In this document: in pieces, positions 37,685 through 47,189 of the stretch
Layout of the letters: every line of letters starts with the position of its first letter
How positions within the stretch are numbered: the stretch's first letter is position 1
The notes under the pieces: model-generated
What the model saw: only the letters and a program-made list of their open reading frames with translations
The model's database searches: none
Told to the model about the DNA's origin: nothing
Source of the DNA: Shewanella polaris
GTDB lineage: Bacteria; Pseudomonadota; Gammaproteobacteria; Enterobacterales; Shewanellaceae
Direction: 5' to 3'
Length of the DNA: 64,000 bases
Assembly: GCF_006385555.1 (NCBI RefSeq)
Contig: NZ_CP041036.1
Location: 4,526,001 to 4,590,000 of the forward strand
Made by a program: the position numbers and the translations under genes

Positions 37685-39562
37685 ATGAAAAAAATTATCC
37701 ATGTCATTATGTTGAGCCTGCTCGTTAGCGCTTGCACAGACTCCACCACCGCTGACAATAATTCAAACTCTACAGCCACTGACAGCACTGCAAGCAAAAC
37801 AGCCACCAAGCTCAGTCTAAAACAACAAGTCGCATCAATCACTAAAGACTATTTTGTACTCAGACCCGAAGTTGCCACTTACTACGGCGTGAGTGATGCC
37901 AGTATCAACGCCAATGTGATGTCTAAACTCACCGACTACAGTCCATCTGGTGAAACCCACCGTCGCAAAGGACTTAAATCAATACTGAGCCAACTCAACG
38001 ATATTGATGAAGCAAGCTTAACGCCCTCTGAAACAATCAGCTTAAACGCGATAAAGTCTGAAGTGAAAGGCGCTTTATTACCAGCTCAAGTGGTTAATTA
38101 TGGCAACGTGTTAGGTGAATACGGCGTATGGTTTTTACCTTATGCTGTTAACCACTTATCTGGTTTACAAATTGAATTCCCCGGTTATATGGAAGACAAA
38201 TTTGCCGTCACCAATACTGCCGAAGCCGAGGCTTATTTAACTCGCTTAAGCATGTACCCTGCCGCTATGGGCACATTGGTCGATAAACTCAATCACGATG
38301 TATCGATGGGCGTCATTCCACCAGACTTTGTCATTGATAAAACCCTACGCGGGTTACAAGCTCAAATCAGTGGCCCAGCAAACAGCCATCCTTTAGTGAC
38401 CAGCTTTAACGCTAAACTTAACGCAGCCAAAGTAGATAATAGCGATACGTTGGTAAAGTCTGCTGCCGAGTTAGTTGACACTAAATACTATGCCGCCACC
38501 CGCCAACTGATTGCAGCGTTAGAAGCGGTGCGCCCAAAAGCAACTCATGAAGCTGGTATTGGTCGTTTACCCCAAGGGGCGAAGTTATATCAATCGCTGA
38601 TCCAACATTTAGGCAATTCGACCAAAACTGCCGATGAAATTCATCAACTCGGATTAACGGAAGTGGCACGTATTACTACCGAAATGGACGGGTTACTCAA
38701 AAAAGTCGGTTATGTTGACGGTACCGTCGGTGAGCGCATGCAAGTGTTACTCAACGACCCACAATATCTTTACCCTAATACTCCAGAAGGCAAGCAACAG
38801 CTAATGGCCGATATTCAAGCCGACTTAGCCTTAGTTGATGCAAAATTACCAGACTGGTTTGGGCGTTTACCTAATCAAGATGTGGCCATTGAAGCGGTAC
38901 CAGAAAGTCGCGCCGCTTCGACTAGTGGCGCATTTTATGACGCACCATCACAAGACGGTTCACGCAAAGGCACCTTCTGGATCAGCTTGTATGACACAGC
39001 ATCACTGCCATCTTATTCATTACAAACCTTGACCTACCACGAGACTAATCCAGGCCATCATTTACAAACCATTATTGGCTTATCTGATGAACTGCCGCTA
39101 CTAAGTACAGTATTTTATTCCAATGCTGCAGGCGAAGGTTGGGCCTTATATGCCGAGCGTTTAGCCGCCGAAATGGGCATTTATGCAAATGATCCTATCG
39201 ACAACATTGGCCGTTTGCAGTCAGAGCTACATCGTGCGGTTCGCCTTGTGGTTGATACCGGCATACATGCCAGAGGCTGGAGCCGTGAACAAGCCATTGA
39301 TTATTCTGTTGCTACCGAAGGTATTCATTTGTCGGAAGCCACAGGCGAAATTGAACGCTATGCCGTTTGGCCGGGCCAAGCACTCGGCTATAAGTTAGGT
39401 GAGCTGAAAATTATCGAACTACGCGCAAAAGCCAAACAAGTTTTAGGTGATAAGTTTGATATTAAAGTGTTCCACGATCGCTTATTAGAAAATGGCGCCT
39501 TGCCATTAGATTTAATGGAGCAAAAAATTAATCAGTGGTTAGCCAGCGAAACTGCTGCGTAA
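37685..39562 (+). CDS. DUF885 lipoprotein, putative metallo-hydrolase
   Basis: 625 residues. The signal ends in a lipobox, LLVSAC (Cys about residue 17), and a Ser/Thr/Asn-rich linker follows, so it is a lipoprotein, probably of the outer membrane. DUF885 (PF05960) is related to M32/M2-type helical metallopeptidases; the zinc motif is TYHETNPGHHLQ, with NAAGEGWALYAERLAAEMG further on. The natural substrate is not known. A terminator with a 14-base perfect stem follows. Confidence 0.88.
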   Translation: MKKIIHVIMLSLLVSACTDSTTADNNSNSTATDSTASKTATKLSLKQQVASITKDYFVLRPEVATYYGVSDASINANVMSKLTDYSPSGETHRRKGLKSILSQLNDIDEASLTPSETISLNAIKSEVKGALLPAQVVNYGNVLGEYGVWFLPYAVNHLSGLQIEFPGYMEDKFAVTNTAEAEAYLTRLSMYPAAMGTLVDKLNHDVSMGVIPPDFVIDKTLRGLQAQISGPANSHPLVTSFNAKLNAAKVDNSDTLVKSAAELVDTKYYAATRQLIAALEAVRPKATHEAGIGRLPQGAKLYQSLIQHLGNSTKTADEIHQLGLTEVARITTEMDGLLKKVGYVDGTVGERMQVLLNDPQYLYPNTPEGKQQLMADIQADLALVDAKLPDWFGRLPNQDVAIEAVPESRAASTSGAFYDAPSQDGSRKGTFWISLYDTASLPSYSLQTLTYHETNPGHHLQTIIGLSDELPLLSTVFYSNAAGEGWALYAERLAAEMGIYANDPIDNIGRLQSELHRAVRLVVDTGIHARGWSREQAIDYSVATEGIHLSEATGEIERYAVWPGQALGYKLGELKIIELRAKAKQVLGDKFDIKVFHDRLLENGALPLDLMEQKINQWLASETAA

Positions 39563-39622
39563 TCAATCTCGACTAGGAATACTAAACCTCAGCTCAGAAT
39601 AATAGTGTTTGAGCAGGTTACA

Positions 39623-39664
39623 CAATAAAGCCACAGGGCGAACACTCGTACTGTGGCTTTATTG
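39623..39664. terminator. Bidirectional terminator between DUF885 and esterase genes
   Basis: CAATAAAGCCACAG and CTGTGGCTTTATTG form a perfect 14-base stem with a 14-base loop between convergent genes. Confidence 0.75.
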
Positions 39665-39724
39665 TCATTTATCATTTTTATCGTTTGGTTTAGCTTGATT
39701 TTGACACGCTTAGTTTTGAAATAC

Positions 39725-40924
39725 TTATTTTTGAAACTCAGCTAATTGCTTAGTGTATTTGTTTTGATAAAACGGATGGTCGGTACTCGCTAACGCTTGT
39801 TGTTCAGCTTCGATAGCCTGAGTCATTTTACCTGTAGCAGCATAAACACTGGCTAACTCATGGTAGGCCGAATGCGCTTTAGGATAGGCTTTCAGCGTAT
39901 CTTGATAAACCCCAATCGCTTGCTGTGGTGCAGCTTTAACTAAACTATTACCTAAGGCTAACAGCGAATCAATTGCTGGCACATCAAAGCCATAAACCTC
40001 ATCAGACAAACGTTTATAGTAGGCTAGAATTGCTTTCGTTCCTTGTTGAGATACTTCTGAATCAGCCGCTAAAACAGTGTGAACATCGTTAAATATCATC
40101 TCGATGCCCAACGCCGTCGCCAAAATAGGTTGGGTCATATAATAGCTGCCGTCAAAACGTTTGATTTGATAGTTCAATTTATGATTGGCATGGGTTTGAA
40201 TAATATCTTCAAGCTTAGCAAACGAATCCAGCTGCCTTTGCTCAAAGCCGCTATCACTGGTGCTAATAAATAGAAATCTTGGTTTGCCTTGCATGTTTTT
40301 GAGCTTTTTAGACGCATCATTGAGCACATAGGCAAAGTCTGTTGATAACACCGGGCTGGCAGCAATATAGGCATTAAATAAACTAGGACGATTGATTAAG
40401 CTGTAGAGCACTAAACCTGCATTGCCAGTAAAGCCGTTAAAAATACGAAAGCCATTGGTGCGATAACGTTTATCAATTGCGGGCAATAAATCTTGTTCAA
40501 AAAAGTCCAATAGTGCTTGATCGCCTTGCTGCTCTATCGCACCCTGTTTTAACTTTCCCAAGCCTTGGTGGCCGTCGGGCGCGGTAACAATAATGGTTTC
40601 TAACCACGGCCAGCCGCCGTTATGGCTCATCCAATCGTGCATGCCTGCTAAATACAAATGGCTGCGCGGATGTAAGTCAAATAACACCACATAGTGCTTA
40701 TCGGTTTGTTTTAAATAATCGTTCGGCAAGGTCACCAAAAAATCGACTTTCTCGCTAAATAAAATGGATTTCACGCTCAGGGTTTCGGTAGTCTGCTGCG
40801 GCAATACATCTGTAGCAAACACTAGACTAACGTGAAAAAAACTCAGTAATAACGTGTATATAGATATACTTTGGCGTGATACTTTCGGCCATTTTAAAAA
40901 ACGACCCGTCCCGATGTTTAGCAT
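39725..40924 (-). CDS. Exported esterase-like protein with TPR tail
   Basis: 399 residues from the chosen ATG (AAGGAAG lies 5 bases before it). Signal peptide to about residue 37 (VFA). An esterase D-type alpha/beta-hydrolase domain follows (YVVLFDLHPRSHLYLAGMHDW; FFEQDLLPAIDKRYRTNGFRIF), and a C-terminal TPR-like region (AIGVYQDTLKAYPKAHSAYHELASVYAATGKMTQAIEAEQQAL). The elbow where GxSxG is expected reads FNGFTGNAGL, with no Ser at the nucleophile position, so the enzyme may be inactive or use Thr. Co-transcription is not apparent. Confidence 0.78.
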   Translation of the reverse strand: MLNIGTGRFLKWPKVSRQSISIYTLLLSFFHVSLVFATDVLPQQTTETLSVKSILFSEKVDFLVTLPNDYLKQTDKHYVVLFDLHPRSHLYLAGMHDWMSHNGGWPWLETIIVTAPDGHQGLGKLKQGAIEQQGDQALLDFFEQDLLPAIDKRYRTNGFRIFNGFTGNAGLVLYSLINRPSLFNAYIAASPVLSTDFAYVLNDASKKLKNMQGKPRFLFISTSDSGFEQRQLDSFAKLEDIIQTHANHKLNYQIKRFDGSYYMTQPILATALGIEMIFNDVHTVLAADSEVSQQGTKAILAYYKRLSDEVYGFDVPAIDSLLALGNSLVKAAPQQAIGVYQDTLKAYPKAHSAYHELASVYAATGKMTQAIEAEQQALASTDHPFYQNKYTKQLAEFQK

Positions 40925-41137
40925 ACTAGCTTCCTTGTCAGACTTAAGCGTTGAGCAATATTCGAACCTAACAGACCTTCCTAAACAAGGCAATTTAACA
41001 TTATCTAATATAGTTCACACCTTGCACTAAAAGTCACCTTGTATCGATGCTATATCACGAATAGCACTAGCCTTAGCCGTCAATAAAGCTTAGGATCATC
41101 AATAAGCTAATTAATTGTTTTCGGAGTAACAAATCAT

Positions 41138-41818
41138 ATGAGTATTAGAGCTATTATCGTTGATACCGCCGGTACCACTACCGATCTTAACTTTATTCAA
41201 GATGTGTTATTTCCTTACTCACGAAAAGAGATGGCTAACTTTCTTGAACAAAATCAACATAACGTAATAGTTGATTATTGTATTAGCGATATTAAAGATA
41301 TTGCCCTAGAGCCAGATGCCACACTCGAGCGTGTGACTGAGATTCTGCAACAATGGATCGATGAAGATCGTAAAATTACTCCTTTAAAAACACTGCAAGG
41401 ACTCATCTGGAAACAGGGTTATAACCGCGCAGAGTTTACTGGCCACATTTATCCTGACTTTATTGACAGCATTGAACGAATCAAAGAAAAAGGCATCCGC
41501 ATTTATAGTTTTTCATCTGCCTCAGTTGAAGCGCAAAAACTGCTTTTTAGCCATACCGAGTCAGGTGATTTAACCCTGTCTTTCAATGGCCACTTTGATA
41601 CCCGCACGGGTAATAAATTAGACAAACAAGCCTATTGTAATATTTGTAATACGATTAGTTTGAAGCCAAAGCAAATTTTATTTGTGTCAGATGTCGCTGA
41701 AGAGCTAAAAGCCGCAGAAGCCGCAGGAATGACGACTTGCCAAATGGTCAGATTTGCAGATCAGCGCCAAGCTAAGTGTAGAAAAATCAGCAGTTTTAGC
41801 GAATTAACTTTCGATTAA
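41138..41818 (+). CDS. mtnC: Enolase-phosphatase E1 (methionine salvage)
   Basis: 226 residues. A HAD-family bifunctional enzyme of methionine salvage: it enolises and dephosphorylates 2,3-diketo-5-methylthiopentyl-1-phosphate. Seen: [23 protein letters not shown] (motif I), [15 protein letters not shown] (motif II), and [19 protein letters not shown] (motifs III and IV). Motif I has D-T-A-G-T where other families have DIEGT; Shewanella MtnC proteins share this, as far as I recall. No other mtn gene is in the window. Ends at a strong terminator. Confidence 0.93.
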   Translation: MSIRAIIVDTAGTTTDLNFIQDVLFPYSRKEMANFLEQNQHNVIVDYCISDIKDIALEPDATLERVTEILQQWIDEDRKITPLKTLQGLIWKQGYNRAEFTGHIYPDFIDSIERIKEKGIRIYSFSSASVEAQKLLFSHTESGDLTLSFNGHFDTRTGNKLDKQAYCNICNTISLKPKQILFVSDVAEELKAAEAAGMTTCQMVRFADQRQAKCRKISSFSELTFD

Positions 41819-41836
41819 TACTTTTCTACTCAACAT

Positions 41837-41864
41837 AAAAAACGACCTTTTCAGGTCGTTTTTT
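41837..41864. terminator. Bidirectional terminator after mtnC
   Basis: AAAAAACGACC and GGTCGTTTTTT pair around TTTTCA, between convergent genes. Confidence 0.88.
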
Positions 41865-41882
41865 ATGTCTGTAGCAAATCTA

Positions 41883-42995
41883 TTAACTGGGGAATGCAGG
41901 TGAGATACATTTTTTTACTTTAAAATGATAACCGTATTCAGCATTGATATCGGGAGTTATCTCCAGGATTTCATAATCATTAAGCTCAACCACATGCGAC
42001 AAAGGTAATTTTTTACACCGTGATTTGGTATTAGCCTCTAATTGAAAGGCGAACAACGCAATAGCTTTACGTACACTGGTAAAATACTGGCTGCGTAAAT
42101 GGTTATAAGGCTGTTTTGCTATCTCATCAATTGCCTCAAGTTCTTGCTCGCGAACTAGCTCGTCAGCCGTTTTAATGACTGGTGGTTCTTCAGCTTTTTT
42201 GTCGATGGATTCATCTTTGTCCTTGTCTTGACCTTTAACCGCTAAGGTAGAACCATCATCTGCAAGTATTTCCTCTTCGGTTTCTGCTTCAACTAATTGT
42301 ACAACTTGCGGATCAGCCAACGCTTTTTCAACTTGGCCATAAAGGTCCATCAGCATAGCAAGGTGATACAACACCACCGCCGCAAGAATAACTCGCACCC
42401 AAAAAGTCGTACGATGAAAATGTACGTGATTAATCAGACGAAAGTTTTTCACACCAAAAGGACGGAGTATAAAAGAAATGCCAAACATTAACGGAAAAAC
42501 AAGCTGTAGTAATAACAGTACAATACAGCTCATTACCACACTCCATGCAGGAATGTAGAGCAAAATGGCGAAGTTATGGGTGTAATTAAAACTACTGGCT
42601 GCTACGCCAACCACATCGTTAACCACTGAGCTTGAGCTAGCCAAGGCAAAATTGGCCACAATTGCATAAAACAGTAATAACACTGCTTTGCCTGCCAAAC
42701 TGTGCCACATACGCTCAAACAAATGCCAAAACTCAATCGACATCGCCATCACGCTTATCATCGCGACCCACACAACAGAGTCAGTAGTGAACAGTAATAT
42801 GATTGCCACCAAATACAACTTTTGTGGAAAACTCAGTTTGGTTTGTAATTCGGTAAACCGTGAACAAAACACCATCCAACATGACGATATCCATAAACTT
42901 GATGTTGTTAAAAAAGTCTCTTTTCCCAAGGTGAAAATCCTTATGAGGTTACTGGCTACACCGACTGCAAATAGCCACTGTCCCTTGCTGTTCAT
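41883..42995 (-). CDS. Multi-spanning membrane protein of unknown function
   Basis: 370 residues. I do not recognise the family. About five to six hydrophobic segments occupy residues 1-205 (including about 60-85, 100-120, 140-170 and 195-215), followed by a highly charged, Glu/Lys/Asp-rich region (about 225-290; EAETEEEILADDG, KGQDKDKDESIDKKAEE) and a C-terminal domain with two Cys near the end. The charged region suggests a flexible cytoplasmic or periplasmic linker. It diverges from the thioesterase gene. No operon partner. Confidence 0.75.
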   Translation of the reverse strand: MNSKGQWLFAVGVASNLIRIFTLGKETFLTTSSLWISSCWMVFCSRFTELQTKLSFPQKLYLVAIILLFTTDSVVWVAMISVMAMSIEFWHLFERMWHSLAGKAVLLLFYAIVANFALASSSSVVNDVVGVAASSFNYTHNFAILLYIPAWSVVMSCIVLLLLQLVFPLMFGISFILRPFGVKNFRLINHVHFHRTTFWVRVILAAVVLYHLAMLMDLYGQVEKALADPQVVQLVEAETEEEILADDGSTLAVKGQDKDKDESIDKKAEEPPVIKTADELVREQELEAIDEIAKQPYNHLRSQYFTSVRKAIALFAFQLEANTKSRCKKLPLSHVVELNDYEILEITPDINAEYGYHFKVKKCISPAFPS

Positions 42996-43068
42996 CAGCC
43001 AGACTGTTAAATTAACAGATAAGATTTAAACAAGCGTTTAATTTATTAATTCATAACAGAGAACCGCC

Positions 43069-43491
43069 ATGAATGACTTTTTAGCTCAACATTCTATCAG
43101 CACAGATATACAAGTTGCATGGGGTGAAATGGATGCACTGCAACATGTTAATAATTCTGTATATTTTAAGTACTTTGAAACCGCTCGTCTCGATTTCTTT
43201 AATCAAATTAACTTACTTGGCGATCTTAAATCTACTGGCGTAGGTCCAGTACTTAGCGAAACCAATGCCCGCTTTAAGCGTCCACTAACGTTTCCGGACG
43301 CCATCATTGTTGGTGTTAAGATCAGCGATATCAGTGAAGACCGCTTTGTTATGCATTACACCGTTTTCAGCAAAGCACAGCAAGCGGTTACCACTATCGG
43401 TTGGGCAAAAGTGGTGATGTTTAATTTTAAAACGGGTCAAAAAGCCAAATTAACCCCAGCATTACTTGAAGCCTTAAAACAACATGAATAG
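43069..43491 (+). CDS. Hotdog-fold acyl-CoA thioesterase (4HBT family)
   Basis: 140 residues. The 4HBT-family signature IQVAWGEMDALQHVNNSVYFKYFETARLDFF (quoted in part as MDALQHVNNSVYF) has the catalytic Asp and the H-V-N-N motif. The family hydrolyses acyl-CoA thioesters. A second, different copy is encoded 300 bases downstream on the other strand. RBS GAGAAC lies before the ATG. Confidence 0.9.
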   Translation: MNDFLAQHSISTDIQVAWGEMDALQHVNNSVYFKYFETARLDFFNQINLLGDLKSTGVGPVLSETNARFKRPLTFPDAIIVGVKISDISEDRFVMHYTVFSKAQQAVTTIGWAKVVMFNFKTGQKAKLTPALLEALKQHE

Positions 43492-43543
43492 CGCTGCACA
43501 TACGATACATACATTAATCATGCGAAAATAGCAGGACACGTCT

Positions 43544-43801
43544 ATGAGTGACCAGAATACCGTGACAGTGCAACACCAAGCTAGCCAACATCGTTTTGTG
43601 GTTGTCACTCAAGGCGTCGAAGCCATGCTTGAATATCGCTTAGACGGTCAAAATATCGATTTTCACCGCACCTTTGTACCACCTACGTTACGCGGCCAAG
43701 GCATTGCCGAAAAGTTGGTGCGAACAGGATTGGCTTGGGCTAAAGCACAAAAGCTTAACGTTAGTGCAAGCTGCAGTTATGTGGTCAAGTTTTTACGTTA
43801 A
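43544..43801 (+). CDS. Small GNAT acetyltransferase (YjdJ-like, PF14542)
   Basis: 85 residues, a minimal acetyltransferase. The acetyl-CoA loop is HRTFVPPTLRGQGIAEKLVRTGLAWAKAQ (quoted in part: LRGQGIAEKLV), and the C-terminal VSASCSYVVKFL closes the fold with Cys. The family is also found in eukaryotes (GTLF3B/NATD1); substrates are unknown. It follows the thioesterase after 52 bases and ends 4 bases before the convergent second thioesterase. Confidence 0.88.
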   Translation: MSDQNTVTVQHQASQHRFVVVTQGVEAMLEYRLDGQNIDFHRTFVPPTLRGQGIAEKLVRTGLAWAKAQKLNVSASCSYVVKFLR

Positions 43802-43804
43802 CGC

Positions 43805-44212
43805 TTAAACTGTGCCTGTTAATGCAGCCAATTGTTGACGTACATCGTCAGCAAGTGGTTCACTTTTTTCGGTTTGATAATTGTAATGCACCATGGTGGT
43901 AGTCGCTTCGGCGGTTTTGTTACCGTGCTGCCAACAGCTTTGTAATATATCAAAACTGCTGTTACCTAAACGGCTAATGTGCGTTTTTACAATTACCTCC
44001 TCGCCATAATACGTTGGCGCAGTAAAGGCGATGGTAAAACCGGCAATAATCATGTTCCACTTGGTTAGGTCTTGCCCGGGGTTAACGATTTCAAAAATCG
44101 GCTCACGAGCGGCTTCAAACCACACAGGGATCACTGTGTTATTAATGTGTCCTAACGCATCGGTTTCACAAAAACGTGGTTTCAAGTTCATGCTAAATTG
44201 AGTATCTGCCAC
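43805..44212 (-). CDS. Hotdog-fold acyl-CoA thioesterase (4HBT family)
   Basis: 135 residues. Signature FCETDALGHINNTVIPVWFEAAREPIF, with the catalytic Asp in ETDALGHINN. It differs from the first thioesterase (43069) enough to suggest separate substrates. Position next to an acyl-CoA ligase and a lipase within 3 kb hints at acyl turnover, but there is no operon. Confidence 0.9.
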   Translation of the reverse strand: MADTQFSMNLKPRFCETDALGHINNTVIPVWFEAAREPIFEIVNPGQDLTKWNMIIAGFTIAFTAPTYYGEEVIVKTHISRLGNSSFDILQSCWQHGNKTAEATTTMVHYNYQTEKSEPLADDVRQQLAALTGTV

Positions 44213-44312
44213 AAAAGTTCCTTTATTATTATTTTAATATGATGACTATAAGTCCATTGACGTTAGTCTTGATGGATAAAACACCTTTGTCCCATTCTAA
44301 CGACTCAAGTTG

Positions 44313-45101
44313 TTATAGGTCATCAAAAAAATCTTTATCGCGGATATATTTATGCATGTAGTGCGATACAAATGGTGACAACAACCAACTAGTAAAGCTG
44401 AGCAAAAAACGTTTTAGTGGGGAAATATTGTCGTATATACGTTCATTATGCAGCCACAGCATTCGCCCAACATGGCAGAAAAGCCCCGGGAATGGTGGTA
44501 AAAACGTGACAATATCTACCCCGCAGCAAATACGGTAGGTTCGCCGATGTAATAAATATTGACGTTGGAAATTCCGAAATCCTGGTGCCGGTTGACCAAA
44601 GGTCACGACCCGTTTAATCGATTTTGGAAACTGTCGTTCTAATCTATCAGCCGCCAAAATAGCCATTGCGCCGCCAGACGAATGTCCAGTCAATGTAATG
44701 CGTTTACCCAATGAAATAAGTGGATTAACAATGGTATAGAGTTGCTGAAAAATACTTTTATCATCCAGATACTCTGGTGATATAGGATTGCTAAGCTGTT
44801 CCAATAAATAATCGTAACCGTAATGGACGTGATAATAGCAGTCGTCAAACTGTTTCACTTTAGGCAGGCAGAGCAGATTGATTAACCATTCATGTACAGT
44901 CTGCGAACCACGAAATACCACCAGCACTTCAGGATGATCATCACGCCACAACACTCGCGCGCAGATATGTCCCCAACGATTGGCTATTTCGACATAATTG
45001 TCGCGTGAGAACCCTAAATATTGCGGATCAAAGTCGGTTTGATACGTTACCTTGCACAACACCGCATAACGTTCATATTGGTAGCGTTTGAGCTTTTTCA
45101 C
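44313..45101 (-). CDS. Class 3 lipase-like alpha/beta hydrolase
   Basis: 262 residues. Lipase_3 family (PF01764): VVFRGSQTVHEWLINLL (oxyanion region), the nucleophile elbow ITLTGHSSGGAMAILAADRL with GHSSG, VVTFGQPAPGFRNF, and a late His-rich C-terminus. No signal peptide is seen, so the enzyme should be cytoplasmic. A GTG start gives the end at 45101, but no clear ribosome site precedes it. A terminator lies between it and the acyl-CoA ligase. Confidence 0.85.
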   Translation of the reverse strand: MKKLKRYQYERYAVLCKVTYQTDFDPQYLGFSRDNYVEIANRWGHICARVLWRDDHPEVLVVFRGSQTVHEWLINLLCLPKVKQFDDCYYHVHYGYDYLLEQLSNPISPEYLDDKSIFQQLYTIVNPLISLGKRITLTGHSSGGAMAILAADRLERQFPKSIKRVVTFGQPAPGFRNFQRQYLLHRRTYRICCGVDIVTFLPPFPGLFCHVGRMLWLHNERIYDNISPLKRFLLSFTSWLLSPFVSHYMHKYIRDKDFFDDL

Positions 45102-45187
45102 ATTGATGTTATCGGTCAGGTAAGACTGATTGGAGCATAAGACAAACAGATGACATTTCTGTGAATCCTAGCGATCTCTCAATAACA

Positions 45188-45213
45188 AAAGGGACGCCAT
45201 GTGGCATCCCTTT
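45188..45213 (-). terminator. Terminator of the acyl-CoA ligase gene
   Basis: AAAGGGA, C, GCCA pairs with TGGC, A, TCCCTTT. Read on the minus strand it follows the ligase stop at 45233 and ends in TTTT. Confidence 0.7.
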
Positions 45214-45232
45214 ATGATTAAATCACTCGATA

Positions 45233-47026
45233 TCAATGACCATACATGGCGTTAATTTCAGTATGATATTTACTGTAAATCATTTTACGGCGCAACTTTA
45301 ATGTGGGAGTAATTAAACCCGCTTCCATCGAAAATGCTTCATGTAATAAGGTGAATTTTTTGATTTGTTCAAAACTGGCTAATTCAAACTGCAACTCTTT
45401 TAAGCGCTGCTCAAAATGCGCTACCACTTGTGAGTGACGTAATAACTCAATTGGGTTTTCAACATGAATACCTTGGGCCTGAGCCCAGGCTTCTAAAGCT
45501 TCAAAAGCGGGTACAATTAGCGCTGATACATAGTTACGCGCATCAGCAACAATAGCAACTTGTTCAATAAACGGACAACATGCCACCTTACCTTCAACCC
45601 GTTGCGGAGCAATATATTTACCGTTAGAGGTTTTCATTAATTCTTTAATACGATCGGTAATATATAAGTTACCTTGCTCATCAATACGACCAGCATCACC
45701 GGTTTTTAACCAGCCGTCTTCAAAGGCTTCAGCGGTATCTTCAGGGCGATTGTAATAACCACGCATCACTGTTTCGCCACGCACCAAAATTTCGTCGTCT
45801 TTGCCTAGTTTAATTTGCATAGCATCTAACGGTTTACCGTTTGATCCTGGCACACGATTATCTAAAGTATTACAGGTTACCGTAGCGCAGGTTTCTGTCA
45901 TGCCATAACCACACAATACTGGAACACCAATACTGTGAAAAAAGCTGCCCACATTAACATCGAGTGCAGCACCACCGACAGGCATAAACTTTAAACGGCC
46001 ACCCAATACTTGCTGTAGCTTGCTAAAAACCAACTTGTTAGCCAACTTCCACTGTGCACTTAACCATAAACTTCCAGAGGCACGGCCTTGGTTAACTTCG
46101 AACTGACGTTTACCTACTGCCATCGCCCAAGCAAAAAGTGCTTGCCTTGGTTTAGAGGCTTTACTGACTTTATCGTGTACGGCGCTGTATATCTTTTCTA
46201 AGAATCGCGGCACGGCACATAAGTTATGTGGTCTAACCGCAATTAGAGCTTCTTTAATGCGATGAGTATCATTTAAATACACATTATGGCCACCACGGCA
46301 TAACACATACATGCTCCAACCGCGCTCAAATACATGGCTTAGCGGTAAAAAGGCTAATGACACATCACCCGGAGTGAAAGGTAACTCGCTGTCATGTTGG
46401 TTAATCATGGAGGCAAAATTACGGTAGTCGAGCATCACACCTTTGGGATTACCTGTGGTACCAGAGGTGTAAATCAGCGTGAATAAATCATCTAAGCTGG
46501 TATTCGCTAATCTGGTATTGAGTTCATCCGTAATAAGGGGATTAAATTGCGCGGTTAATACGTGATCAAAATACACATGATTATCGGCATTCAGGGTCAC
46601 ATTAGCGTCAAACACAACAATGTGTTGCACACATTCAGCTTGTGCGGCAATGGCACATGCCATGTCATATTGTTGTTGGTTATCAGCAAAAATTAATTTT
46701 GCCTGAGCATCGTTAACAATAAATACGGCTTGATCAATCGTGCTAGTGGGATACACAGGCACCACCACGTTACGCGCCTTAAGGGCACCGATATCGGCAC
46801 AAGTCCATTGCGGGCAGTTTTGGGCTAAAATGACTACTTTATCTTGCACTTGTAAACCAAATTCAATTAACAACTGTGCGACAGAGTCTGTAATCGTATT
46901 AAATGCACCCCACGTCACCATATGCCAAGGAGCAGGCATATCAAAGCCTTCAAGGGCAATATTACCACCTAAAGATTGGCTTTGTTGTTGTAGAAGTCTA
47001 ACGACGTGATATTGATTTAGTGACAT
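45233..47026 (-). CDS. AMP-forming acyl-CoA synthetase
   Basis: 597 residues. Long-chain fatty-acid CoA ligase type: the P-loop-like LIYTSGTTGNPKGVMLD, YGMTETCATVTCN, and the A10-region DEQGNLYITDRIKELMKTSNGKYIAP (quoted in part as YITDRIKELMKTS). It resembles FadD15/long-chain type enzymes rather than E. coli FadD. It activates fatty acids with ATP and CoA; chain length is not shown. It has its own leader and terminator. Confidence 0.92.
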   Translation of the reverse strand: MSLNQYHVVRLLQQQSQSLGGNIALEGFDMPAPWHMVTWGAFNTITDSVAQLLIEFGLQVQDKVVILAQNCPQWTCADIGALKARNVVVPVYPTSTIDQAVFIVNDAQAKLIFADNQQQYDMACAIAAQAECVQHIVVFDANVTLNADNHVYFDHVLTAQFNPLITDELNTRLANTSLDDLFTLIYTSGTTGNPKGVMLDYRNFASMINQHDSELPFTPGDVSLAFLPLSHVFERGWSMYVLCRGGHNVYLNDTHRIKEALIAVRPHNLCAVPRFLEKIYSAVHDKVSKASKPRQALFAWAMAVGKRQFEVNQGRASGSLWLSAQWKLANKLVFSKLQQVLGGRLKFMPVGGAALDVNVGSFFHSIGVPVLCGYGMTETCATVTCNTLDNRVPGSNGKPLDAMQIKLGKDDEILVRGETVMRGYYNRPEDTAEAFEDGWLKTGDAGRIDEQGNLYITDRIKELMKTSNGKYIAPQRVEGKVACCPFIEQVAIVADARNYVSALIVPAFEALEAWAQAQGIHVENPIELLRHSQVVAHFEQRLKELQFELASFEQIKKFTLLHEAFSMEAGLITPTLKLRRKMIYSKYHTEINAMYGH

Positions 47027-47189
47027 ATAACAGTGACCTTTTTAGCTTACAAGTGTTCCGCTTTTTGTATTCTACATTAAGCAGCGACAAATCATAAGAG
47101 CTTTTGCTCTATTTTTGAGCTAAAGGTCACGTTCATATACTAAACTGATAAGCTGCTAGATCCATAAACCGCTAAATTAACCAACAGAA

